Source: CAUZEO01 sp963578625
Lineage (GTDB): Bacteria > Verrucomicrobiota > Kiritimatiellia > SLOV01
Direction: 5' to 3'
Assembly: GCA_963578625.1 (NCBI GenBank)
Contig: CAUZEO010000315.1
Span: 1 to 6,282, forward strand
DNA: 6,282 nucleotides
A program made the position numbers and the translations under genes. Below the pieces are notes generated by a model, which saw only the letters and a list, made by a program, of their open reading frames with translations, was not told the DNA's origin and did no database searches. How positions within the stretch are numbered: the stretch's first letter is position 1; the number at the start of each line of letters is the position of its first letter. Positions 1-6,278 of the stretch are shown here, piece after piece.

Positions 1-1072
1 TCTTAATCGCAGGAAAAAATGGGAACTTCGAGTTGGCGGAAGCTACGTCGAGGAGCTATGCGCGGTTCCGCCCTGGAACTATACGGACTACGATTCGCGC
101 GTTCCGGGCGCTGCCTCGTTCGGCCAGGCGTACTATTGCGTGGGCGAGGTCCTTCGCAATAACTCGAAAATGGTTGGCGGGCCTGTCATCGGCAGGGGAG
201 GATGCGAAGCACTGTACGCCGGTTTGATGGACGGCTATTTGCCGCGGGATTCCACAGAACCTTATTTGCCGGTGTTTTGCCTGACCCGCCTCCAATCGCT
301 CTGTTGTCGAATTGGCGCCGGCGACTTCCATCCCACCAACCCCGTTTCGAATGATGCACTTGACCGGTACCTTGCAGCACAAATTGTGTATGGCAGTAGC
401 GGGAGGATTCGGCCTGCCGTCATGACCGACCGGCAAATTTTTCGGGCCGGTGCCATAGCGGAATTCATGCAGCCCATCTACACCCTGAAGGCTCCTGGCC
501 GTATCGCCTATTGGGATGGGATCAATTACGTAAGCACATCGGAGGCAATCACGGCGGGTTCCCTTAATCGCTCACAGCTCTACATGATTTTTGATGATTC
601 GTTCGAAGTTTGGGTGAATGGAAATGAGTCTCTGTCCTGGGATGTGAGAGTAGGGTCTGACCTCTGGACCCTGCCTCCTTACGGATGGGTTGCCGTAGGC
701 CCCGATTCGCTCTGCGTGTCGGCCATGGTCGAGGAGCGACGTATGGACTTCATGGAAAATCCCCGATTTACCTGGATCGACGGGCGGAACGGCGAAGGAA
801 AGTTTCGCGGCATCGCTTGTTCGCGAGGGGCGCTTCGGATACAGCGGCGGGAGCTGGATAAAGGCGAACAGCTTGATCTCATGCACGTGGGTCAGGCGGA
901 AACGATTGGAATTCCCGTCGAACGAGGCTTGTCGGAAGATTCCGTGTTCGTATCCCGAATAGGCATCGCGGACGAAGACGAAACCGTCCGCTACAACCTG
1001 GAAGACCGAACCCTTTCAATTGATGTCCCCAAAAACATTTCCAGATTCCAAGTCCTGATTCACAAACCGTAA
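1..1072 (+). CDS. Glycoside-hydrolase-like protein, C-terminal part (5' truncated)
   Basis: The frame is open from the window edge (first full codon at 2) to TAA at 1070-1072, giving 356 codons with no N-terminus; a GTG at 140 is inside the conserved part and is not the true start. Visible motifs are VPPWNYTDYDSRVPG (about 65-109), GGPVIGRGG...LYAGLMDG (about 176-234), LPVFCL (about 263), FDDSFEVWVNGN (about 590-625) and LPPYGWVAV (about 670-696). From memory, this series (an upstream 'vppwn.tdyd.R.pg', then 'G.GG...yAGl.DG', then 'evwvN' and 'lpp.G' in a beta-sandwich tail) is typical of large, poorly characterised secreted glycosidase-like proteins related to the GH101/DUF5696 group. A role in polysaccharide or glycan breakdown is inferred. 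The catalytic barrel lies mostly outside the window, so no catalytic residue can be named. No terminator with a T-tract follows; the hairpins downstream belong to a repeat element. Confidence 0.6.
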   Translation, partial: LNRRKKWELRVGGSYVEELCAVPPWNYTDYDSRVPGAASFGQAYYCVGEVLRNNSKMVGGPVIGRGGCEALYAGLMDGYLPRDSTEPYLPVFCLTRLQSLCCRIGAGDFHPTNPVSNDALDRYLAAQIVYGSSGRIRPAVMTDRQIFRAGAIAEFMQPIYTLKAPGRIAYWDGINYVSTSEAITAGSLNRSQLYMIFDDSFEVWVNGNESLSWDVRVGSDLWTLPPYGWVAVGPDSLCVSAMVEERRMDFMENPRFTWIDGRNGEGKFRGIACSRGALRIQRRELDKGEQLDLMHVGQAETIGIPVERGLSEDSVFVSRIGIADEDETVRYNLEDRTLSIDVPKNISRFQVLIHKP

Positions 1073-1238
1073 CGTGGCACGGGTATCCGACCCGTGTAGC
1101 GGAGCCCCAAGCACGCAACCACGGTGTAGCACGGATATCCCGTGGTGCACGGCGCCCACCGGGATGTCGAATTTTCAATATCGAATGTCGAAGTGAAGAA
1201 AGACATTCGTATTCAAGGCGCATAATCCCCGTGCCACG
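1073..1238. repeat. 166-bp element with 11-bp terminal inverted repeats
   Basis: CGTGGCACGGG at 1073-1083 is matched perfectly by its reverse complement CCCGTGCCACG at 1228-1238. Inside are further inverted repeats: CACGGGT-ATCCG-ACCCGTG (1078-1096), CACGG-ATATC-CCGTG (1130-1144) nested in ACCACGG/CCGTGGT (1118-1124 and 1140-1146), and CGAATGTC/GACATTCG (1182-1189 and 1202-1209). The first two hairpins look like divergent copies of one unit (TGGCACGGGTATCC and TAGCACGGATATCC). No ORF of note lies inside. The element starts one base after the stop codon of the upstream gene. The layout fits a REP/BIME-like or MITE-like interspersed repeat; no transposase and no clear target-site duplication is seen. 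It may also form RNA structure at the 3' end of the upstream transcript. Confidence 0.65.
1078..1096 (+). repeat. Hairpin immediately after the glycosidase-like gene
   Basis: CACGGGT and ACCCGTG are perfect 7-bp arms around a 5-nt loop (ATCCG), beginning 5 bases after the upstream stop codon. There is no T-run, so it is not a canonical intrinsic terminator, but it could stabilise the 3' end of the mRNA. It is part of the 166-bp repeat element. Confidence 0.5.
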
Positions 1239-1288
1239 CAAACCGCGTCTCCACATCAGGATCCTCTCGTTTTGACGGATAAATCCTG

Positions 1289-1316
1289 TTACCTTGCTGA
1301 GGAGTGGGGATACTAT
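1289..1316 (+). promoter_or_regulatory. Possible promoter of the sigma-54 activator gene
   Basis: TACTAT (1311-1316) matches the sigma-70 -10 consensus at five of six positions. The best -35 at a fitting distance is the weak TTACCT (1289-1294, 16-bp spacer). A start near 1323 would leave a leader of about 16 nt before the ATG at 1339. The alternative TTGACG (1272-1277) is a better -35 but has no good -10 at 17 bp. Weak evidence overall. Confidence 0.3.
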
Positions 1317-1325
1317 CGATATCCC
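1307..1325. promoter_or_regulatory. Inverted repeat overlapping the putative -10, possible operator
   Basis: GGGATA (1307-1312) and TATCCC (1320-1325) are perfect 6-bp arms 7 bp apart, lying over the candidate -10 hexamer and 14 bp before the start codon. This is a suitable place for a repressor or autoregulatory site, but the arms are short and chance cannot be excluded. Confidence 0.3.
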
Positions 1326-1338
1326 ATGGCTGTAGAGT

Positions 1339-2901
1339 ATGCGCAAATTCAGCACCGAAACTTCCTTGATCGCAATACCCGGCCCCCACGATCCTTTCTT
1401 CGAGCGAGTCGTAGGGGAGGGGTTGGAGGCGGTAGGTCCGGTCATGCAGTGGGTGCGGGAGCGGCGACCTCCTCAAGTGATCCTGGTTGGTGAGATCGGG
1501 GACGAGGTGAGACTGAACAATCTGAAGGAGAGGATCGGTGACGAACTCTCTTCGTCCAGCGTTTCGGCGATCTCGATAAGCTCATCCACTGGGGAATCCA
1601 GGACGGGATGCGACGGAACAATGCTTACGGCTCTTCGGTCCAGTTTTCCCGATCAGGAGATTTCCGCCGGGCAGAAAGTTTCGATCGTTATCGGCAGCAC
1701 GAATGTGGCCTTGGTCTTGAATATCATCCGCGCATGTGAGGATCTGGAGCTCTCCATTGAAAGCGTTTCGCCGGCGGCCGGATCTGCACTCCGATCGGGC
1801 GTGGCGCGAGCCACCGGCTCCGCGTCGCGGCACCCCGCCAATTTCGGTTCCATGCTTCGTGAGCCGCGGAGTTCATACGGAGATACCTCCTCCGGCTCTG
1901 CCGGCGGGACATCAACGATGGCGCCGGAAGAAGCCGTCCGGAAGGTCTGCGAGCGATTAGGTATTGTAGGTACTTCCTGTGCATTGCGTGAAACCATCGG
2001 CCGGGCGTTCGCGGTCGCGCAGCACGCGGTTCCTGTACTGGTTGAAGGAGAGACGGGTACCGGCAAGAGTATGTTTGCGAGACTGATTCATGAGCTGAGC
2101 CCGTACGTTGCCGGCCCTCTCGTATCGGTAAACTGCGCCGCTATTCCGGAGACCTTGGTTGAGAGTCATTTATTCGGGCACCAGAAGGGAGCGTTCACCG
2201 GTGCGAATGCGGATTCGCCCGGAAAATTCGAACTTGCCGACGGCGGAACCTTGTTCCTCGACGAAATCGGCGAGTTGCCGCTGACTCTCCAACCCAAACT
2301 TCTGACCGTACTCGACAATGGCATCGTCGAGCGCGTAGGTGCGTCAACGGGTCGTCAGGTGAGCGTTCGAATCATTGCGGCGACGAATCGAGACATGAAA
2401 CAGGAGCTGGCGGAAGGGCGGTTTCGCGAGGATCTCTTTTACCGAATCTCCTATGCATTGATTCGGTTGCCGCCCCTGCGAGAACGGCGCACCGATATTC
2501 CTGAATTGGCCGAACAGATTTTGACCAGGCTGAACATGTCGCTTCGATCCCCGCGACGGCTCAATACGGAGGCAATAGAACGTCTTCAGTCCCTGCCCTG
2601 GCAAGGGAATGTGCGGGATCTGGAGCACGTAATCGGACGCTCCGTCATGCTCTCGCCGAACGCGGTGCTCGGCGCCGACGACCTTGTGATACTTCAAAGG
2701 GATCCCGGCGGACTCGACTGGTGGTCGGCACTGCCCGAATTATACGAAGGTTTCTCCATTGAGGACTTCCTCACTGGAACAAGAAAACAGCTGGTCCTGC
2801 GCGCGTTGGAGCAGAGCGGAGGAAACCAGTCAGCCGCCGCAAGACTACTGGGAATCACCCCGCAAGCAGTCTCGAAATTCGTAAAATCCCAAGGCAGCTA
2901 G
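1339..2901 (+). CDS. Sigma-54-dependent transcriptional activator with CARF-like N-terminal sensor
   Basis: This 520-residue protein is a bacterial enhancer-binding protein that would remodel sigma-54 RNA polymerase using ATP. The AAA+ domain (about 205-440) has Walker A GETGTGKS (237-244), the sigma-54-contacting loop GAFTGA (284-289), Walker B GGTLFLDE (302-309), FREDLFYR (362-369) and GNVRDLE (423-429, sensor II). A Fis-type helix-turn-helix (SGGNQSAAARLLGITPQAVS, about 494-513) ends the protein. The N-terminus is neither a receiver, GAF nor PAS domain. Residues 8-148 (PGPHDPFF, VGPVMQWVRERRPPQVILVG, then VSIVIGSTNVAL) resemble the Rossmann-like CARF domain of RtcR-type regulators, which bind RNA ends or cyclic oligonucleotides; this is fold-level inference. 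A Ser/Gly/Arg-rich linker follows (about 148-195). A stop codon at 1333-1335 fixes the start at or after the ATG at 1339; the ribosome site is weak. The gene converges on the kinase with 11 bp between stops. All AAA+ key residues look intact. Confidence 0.92.
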   Translation: MRKFSTETSLIAIPGPHDPFFERVVGEGLEAVGPVMQWVRERRPPQVILVGEIGDEVRLNNLKERIGDELSSSSVSAISISSSTGESRTGCDGTMLTALRSSFPDQEISAGQKVSIVIGSTNVALVLNIIRACEDLELSIESVSPAAGSALRSGVARATGSASRHPANFGSMLREPRSSYGDTSSGSAGGTSTMAPEEAVRKVCERLGIVGTSCALRETIGRAFAVAQHAVPVLVEGETGTGKSMFARLIHELSPYVAGPLVSVNCAAIPETLVESHLFGHQKGAFTGANADSPGKFELADGGTLFLDEIGELPLTLQPKLLTVLDNGIVERVGASTGRQVSVRIIAATNRDMKQELAEGRFREDLFYRISYALIRLPPLRERRTDIPELAEQILTRLNMSLRSPRRLNTEAIERLQSLPWQGNVRDLEHVIGRSVMLSPNAVLGADDLVILQRDPGGLDWWSALPELYEGFSIEDFLTGTRKQLVLRALEQSGGNQSAAARLLGITPQAVSKFVKSQGS

Positions 2902-2912
2902 CCCCCACCGGC

Positions 2913-4046
2913 TTATCCCAGATCTTCCCGCGGAAGCGAGAGGGAAAAACGAGTCCCGTGCTCAGAGGTTTGGAATGAAATTCTTCCCCCGTGATCCCGC
3001 GCCACTCCACGGACAATAGCCAGGCCGAGTCCTGTTCCCTTGTCGCGGTCCTTGGTCGTGAAGAAAGACTCGAACACAGAATTCTGGATCTCCGCTGGAA
3101 TTCCCTTGCCGGTGTCCCCAATAAGGAATTGCCAATAACCTTTACCCTCGTATATCTCTTCATCCACCGACAACGTCAGTTCTCGCCGGGGCTCACCATC
3201 CATGGCATCCACTGCATTACTGATGAGATTGGCGAAAATCTGCTCAATATGATTCCTCGAGCCGCGCGTAAAGTGCTTTCCAGTCTCCACTGAATTGTAA
3301 ACATGAACGTTCACCTTCTGAATCCGGCTCTTGGTTAAGAAGAGTGCCTCCCCGATGCTGTGCCCCAAGTCGATGAATTCATTGCTGTCGGCAACACGCC
3401 GGGAAAAATTATTAAGGTACTTTACCAGCCTGGAGATGGCCTGAATGGCGTGAGCCATGTCGCCTTTCGTTTCATTCAGTTCGCCGACCGGTTCCTCGGC
3501 CGTTCTGCCGTCCGTCTTCAGTTTATTGACCTGCTTTTCCATGTTGGAGAGACAGAGTTGCAGGACGCTCAGCGGGTTGCTGATGTCATGCACGATGCCG
3601 GAAGCCAGTTCGCCGATCGCGGCAAGCCGCCCGGCGTGAAGGAGGCTCTGCTGCAATTCCTTGAGTTTTCGGATATCGCGAAGAATGGAAAAGGTGCGAA
3701 TGAACTTTCCATCGTCATCATAAATGCTAAAGGAACGCACTTCCACCGGGATGGTTTCACCCAGGGCTGTCTTCAACATGCTTTCAACGGCAGTTTCGCC
3801 CGTCTCTTTCAAATTTTCGAATCCCTCCTCAAGCGCTTCCAGCACTTCGTCCGCATAGAGTTCCCTGACATTCATCGTCAGGAGCTTCTTGAGGGGATAT
3901 CCAAATAGTTCCTCCGCCATGTTGTTTGCAAATACGATGTTTCCGCCTCCGTCGACCGAGTGAATGATATCGGGGAAGTGATCGATAATCGTTTGGAAAA
4001 TGTCCGCGTTGCGGATTTCCCGGTTATCAATTCGCATCAAACTCAT
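2913..4046 (-). CDS. PAS-domain sensor histidine kinase (orphan)
   Basis: The open frame begins with a TTG at 4052; I prefer the ATG at 4046 (377 residues), with another ATG at 4037. Numbered from the TTG, a PAS/PAC sensor spans about 14-127 (DHFPDIIHSVDGGGNIVFAN, then FSILRDI). The dimerisation and phospho-acceptor helix contains HDISNP with H155 as the expected autophosphorylation site. The ATPase domain has the N-box (NLISNAVDAM, N275-M284), G1 (GDTGKGIP, 312-319), F-box (FESFFTTK, 327-334) and G2 (GTGLGLAI, 339-346). No transmembrane segment or signal peptide is visible, so the enzyme is probably cytosolic and senses an internal signal through PAS, similar in plan to NtrB-type kinases. 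No response regulator is encoded in the window, and the neighbouring activator has no receiver domain, so the phosphotransfer partner is elsewhere. The hydrolase gene lies 19 bp upstream in the same direction, indicating an operon. Confidence 0.93.
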   Translation of the reverse strand: MSLMRIDNREIRNADIFQTIIDHFPDIIHSVDGGGNIVFANNMAEELFGYPLKKLLTMNVRELYADEVLEALEEGFENLKETGETAVESMLKTALGETIPVEVRSFSIYDDDGKFIRTFSILRDIRKLKELQQSLLHAGRLAAIGELASGIVHDISNPLSVLQLCLSNMEKQVNKLKTDGRTAEEPVGELNETKGDMAHAIQAISRLVKYLNNFSRRVADSNEFIDLGHSIGEALFLTKSRIQKVNVHVYNSVETGKHFTRGSRNHIEQIFANLISNAVDAMDGEPRRELTLSVDEEIYEGKGYWQFLIGDTGKGIPAEIQNSVFESFFTTKDRDKGTGLGLAIVRGVARDHGGRISFQTSEHGTRFSLSLPREDLG

Positions 4047-4065
4047 GATCAAAATCAGCGGCGGC

Positions 4066-4929
4066 TCAATTCAGGGTGGCGGTTTCAAACTGAACGGTAG
4101 AGGGGTTGAATCGGAAGGCCAATCCGTCCTTCGCAAGGGATGTCAACGCGAATTCCTCCCTGGTTTGGCGCAGGATGTCGTCCAGATCCTCATCGCTGTG
4201 TTCAGGGTCATGATGGGTTAATACGAGTTTTCCGACGTCCGCATTGTTCGCAATATGGGCGGCGTCCACCCAGGTGCCGTGTCCCCATCCTTTGCGTGTT
4301 TCGTATTCCGCGGGCGTGTATTGCGCGTCCTGAACCAGGAGGTCCGCCCCCTTGGTGAATTCAATAAACGAATCGACATTTTCGGGGGAGGGCTCGTGAT
4401 CTGTCGCGATGGTAATCGAGCCGCCGGGCATTCGAAGCTGGTAGGACAAACAAAGCTGGGTGTGCGGGATGGCATGCCAGTGAATCGTGACGTCTTCCAG
4501 TGCCATCTGTCCGCCATGCGAATCGATCTCGTGGTACTGGATGTCGGCTGCCATCGATGCCAGAGGGACCGGCCACAAGCGCGGGCTGAACAGCTCCGAA
4601 AGAATTTTCTGCGGGGTATCGCCCGGCCTGGGCGAAGCGCCGCAGATGTCGAGCGCGGAGTCCGCTTCATAGAGCATCTTCAGGCCCATGAGGCCAAGAA
4701 GATGATCAAGATGAAAGTGAGTGAAGAACAGGCTCACTTTCTTCTTGGTGGCCGTTTCGGCGATGACCTTGTTAACTTCTGAGATCCCGCTGCCTGCGTC
4801 GAAAATGAGGAGCGATCGATCGGTTTCCAGGGAAAAACAGGTGGTGTGCCCGCCATACTTCGTAACGGACGGGCCGAAAACCGGGTGGCTGCCCCGTGCC
4901 CCGTGAATTCTGAACAATGTCTCGCTCAT
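4066..4929 (-). CDS. MBL-fold metallohydrolase (PhnP/RNase Z-like phosphodiesterase family)
   Basis: This 287-residue protein begins with the family's N-terminal FRIHGARGSHP...KYGGHTTCF, which fixes the ATG at 4929. Metal-binding and catalytic positions are visible: DAGSG (44-48), THFHLDHL with H71, H73, D75 and H76, H156 in AIPHTQL, D177 in ATDHEP, H217 in GWGHGTW and H239 in LTHHDPEHSDE. DAQYTPAEY (201-209) is also typical. The family (PhnP/RNase Z branch of the metallo-beta-lactamase fold) contains enzymes that cleave phosphodiesters, including cyclic nucleotides; the substrate here cannot be read from the sequence. There is no signal peptide, so it should act in the cytosol. It is the first gene of a two-gene operon with the histidine kinase, suggesting a role in signal turnover rather than metabolism (inference). 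All metal ligands look intact. The Shine-Dalgarno site is weak. Confidence 0.9.
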   Translation of the reverse strand: MSETLFRIHGARGSHPVFGPSVTKYGGHTTCFSLETDRSLLIFDAGSGISEVNKVIAETATKKKVSLFFTHFHLDHLLGLMGLKMLYEADSALDICGASPRPGDTPQKILSELFSPRLWPVPLASMAADIQYHEIDSHGGQMALEDVTIHWHAIPHTQLCLSYQLRMPGGSITIATDHEPSPENVDSFIEFTKGADLLVQDAQYTPAEYETRKGWGHGTWVDAAHIANNADVGKLVLTHHDPEHSDEDLDDILRQTREEFALTSLAKDGLAFRFNPSTVQFETATLN

Positions 4930-4945
4930 TCAAGGGTTCTCAAAA

Positions 4946-4960
4946 GCCAAAAACATACCA
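4946..4960 (-). promoter_or_regulatory. Sigma-54-like -24/-12 element upstream of the hydrolase gene
   Basis: On the minus strand the site reads TGGTATG-TTTT-TGGC, with the invariant GG and GC exactly 10 bp apart and eight of eleven matches to TGGCACG-N4-TTGC. The predicted start would lie near 4934, leaving only about 5 nt before the ATG, which argues against it or implies a nearly leaderless mRNA. It is reported because a sigma-54 activator gene lies in the same locus. Confidence 0.25.
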
Positions 4961-4985
4961 TATTTGCACTCCTGCAAAAGTTAAA
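4957..4985 (-). promoter_or_regulatory. Candidate sigma-70-type promoter of the hydrolase-kinase operon
   Basis: On the minus strand, TTTAAC (4985-4980) and TATGGT (4962-4957) are separated by exactly 17 bp. A start near 4950 would give a leader of about 20 nt before the ATG at 4929. The hexamers are moderate matches, and the spacer is filled by a perfect palindrome. Confidence 0.4.
4963..4978. promoter_or_regulatory. Palindrome TTTGCA-N4-TGCAAA, possible operator
   Basis: The 6-bp arms are perfect (TTTGCA at 4963-4968, TGCAAA at 4973-4978) with a 4-bp spacer. The site sits between the candidate -35 and -10, 33 bp upstream of the hydrolase start codon, which is a good position for a dimeric repressor. 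The binding protein is unknown. Confidence 0.4.
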
Positions 4986-5031
4986 TCCACCGGTCCCAAA
5001 ACAAGATCGAGGACGCCAGGATTTTTCCCGC

Positions 5032-6069
5032 TCAAATCGGCCCTGGCTCGATCCGGTTCGAATTCAACGGGACGCGCAGACGTTGAATCTCTTCGATGGG
5101 TGAAATCAGGTTGCTGAGGGTCCTGTCGACTTTGTAGGCGACATATTCACAGCCAGATCTGATGAACTTGACGGTTGCGTAGCCCCAGTGCTGGCTATAA
5201 AAAATTGAATGAGGGCTACGAAGTTCCGCATACGCGCTGAATGGATGGATTGCATAATGTATTCCCGCTCAGAAAAAAAATATCGCAGGCGGCTGCATTT
5301 ACGATGATCTGTTCAGCTCCCGGATTTCCAATCGTCAGCTCGCCGAGAAAGACTTGGTTGTCCCACGATTTCCACCGCGCGTTCGACGCGGATACCGACG
5401 AAACAAGCCAGTCAAGTTGTGGGTCGTCCAGCATCGTCTGATCCGGCGCGTGGCGCTGATCGCAATCGCGCGTAGAGCGTAACGTTCTCCGAAAACGCCG
5501 GCTCCCGAGGGATGTCCGGAGCGGTAGGTTCGTTGGTCCGTGCGAAACAACTCCACCAGTTCGCCGAAACGAAACCTCCTGTAGATTTGCAGTGCTTCGA
5601 AAGGGTGTGTTGTCGAACCGTCGAACGCCAGTCTGGTCGGGACGTACTCGGACCATGCTTGCTGGAAATTCAGTTTCAACTCATGCAAGCGGTCCGGATC
5701 GTTGCCGAAATCCGGATCGATCTGAAACGGGTGATCCGGTGCCTCGCGGATGTCTCGGTCGTAATCCCAGGGGGCATCGTTCGCGGTTTCATGATCATTC
5801 CACGTGTGAAATTCCATGGCCGGCTGCAACGATGTGTCCGTCCCATTTCTTCGATAGAGTGTTCGAAAGTGTTCGATGCCGAGTGCGACAAGGACAACGC
5901 CACAGGGGGTAGGGTCACCGGACGTCACCGACAACCGACAAACGCCGGCAGGCGGGCGGAACAGGTTGAACTCGAAGGGGTTTTCTCCGACAGGCTGAGC
6001 GAGTACGGCAGAGCTGGTATACAGCACATACGGCGTGGCCCTGCTTTCGGCAAGAATTCCTGTCGACAA
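5032..6069 (-). pseudogene. Decayed PhoD-like alkaline phosphatase/phosphodiesterase
   Basis: PhoD-family enzymes are exported metallophosphoesterases that release phosphate from organic esters. Family segments appear in the right order but in two frames. Frame A (6069 to about 5473) has SGDPTPCGVVL, then FRTLYRR, FHTWNDHETAND (around 5811-5776), WSEYVPTR and IYRRFRFGELVELF. Frame B (about 5467 to 5280) has APDQTMLDDPQLDWL, ARWKSWDNQVFLGEL and VNAAACDIF. Frame A again (5268 to TGA at 5034-5032) has LRSPHSIFYSQHWGYATVKF and RRL-like RLRVP. The first switch, near 5470, fits loss of one base; the second lies at a run of eight T (5280-5273). The stretch with the metal-binding 'LGDYIYE' motif is missing between VVL and FRTLYRR (near 5890), and the part between VNAAACDIF and the C-terminal end, which normally holds a 'GD.H' motif, is also gone. 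About 346 codons remain of roughly 500 or more expected. The TTG at 6069 is unlikely to be a real start; a possible eroded Tat-like CRQEFLPKAG lies in the third frame from 6068. Confidence 0.85.
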
Positions 6070-6151
6070 ACCGTTTCACGCCACAAATCTACCAGAACTG
6101 ACCCGACTGCCTACACCGGCAAGGCGCATCAAAAATAGCATGAGATTTTAG

Positions 6152-6179
6152 TTGCCTGGATTTTGATTCCGAGTATCTT
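6152..6179 (+). promoter_or_regulatory. Candidate promoter of the initiator tRNA gene
   Basis: TTGCCT (6152-6157) and TATCTT (6174-6179) are separated by 16 bp. Transcription would begin near 6186, giving a leader of about 16 nt before the mature tRNA. The region 6070-6151 before it holds nothing else that I recognise. Confidence 0.45.
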
Positions 6180-6201
6180 ACGCCGTAAATCGAAATCCGA
6201 T

Positions 6202-6278
<77 letters not shown>

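Noticed and set aside
1075..1090. TGGCACGGGTATCCGA as a sigma-54 promoter
   Set aside because: The -24 half is perfect but the -12 half reads TCCG rather than TTGC, and the bases belong to the terminal repeat and hairpin of the 166-bp element.
879..1445. A 188-codon minus-strand ORF across the intergenic region
   Set aside because: It overlaps two plus-strand coding regions and the inverted-repeat element and has no recognisable domain.
2902..2912. A shared bidirectional terminator between the converging activator and kinase genes
   Set aside because: Only 11 bp separate the stops and no stable hairpin with T-tracts is visible there.
3360..3908. A 182-codon plus-strand ORF inside the kinase gene
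   Set aside because: It is the antisense of intact PAS and kinase motifs and has no motifs of its own.
4255..4782. A 175-codon plus-strand ORF inside the hydrolase gene
   Set aside because: It is antisense to the metal-binding core of the hydrolase.
5268..5285. Programmed ribosomal frameshifting at the T run
   Set aside because: The gene carries another frameshift and lacks essential blocks, so a functional recoding site is not needed and would not restore an enzyme.
5268..5297. GCAG-CCGC-CTGC followed by eight T on the minus strand as an intrinsic terminator
   Set aside because: The stem is only 4 bp and lies within the PhoD homology, with C-terminal coding remnants continuing downstream.
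5216..5656. A 146-codon minus-strand ORF as an independent gene
   Set aside because: Only its second half (from about 5467) is meaningful and it continues the PhoD homology of the neighbouring frame; its start has no family match. It is part of the pseudogene.
5512..6138. A 208-codon ORF on the plus strand opposite the PhoD remnant
   Set aside because: Its product has no recognisable motif, while the minus strand shows ordered PhoD segments over the same bases. It is an antisense shadow.
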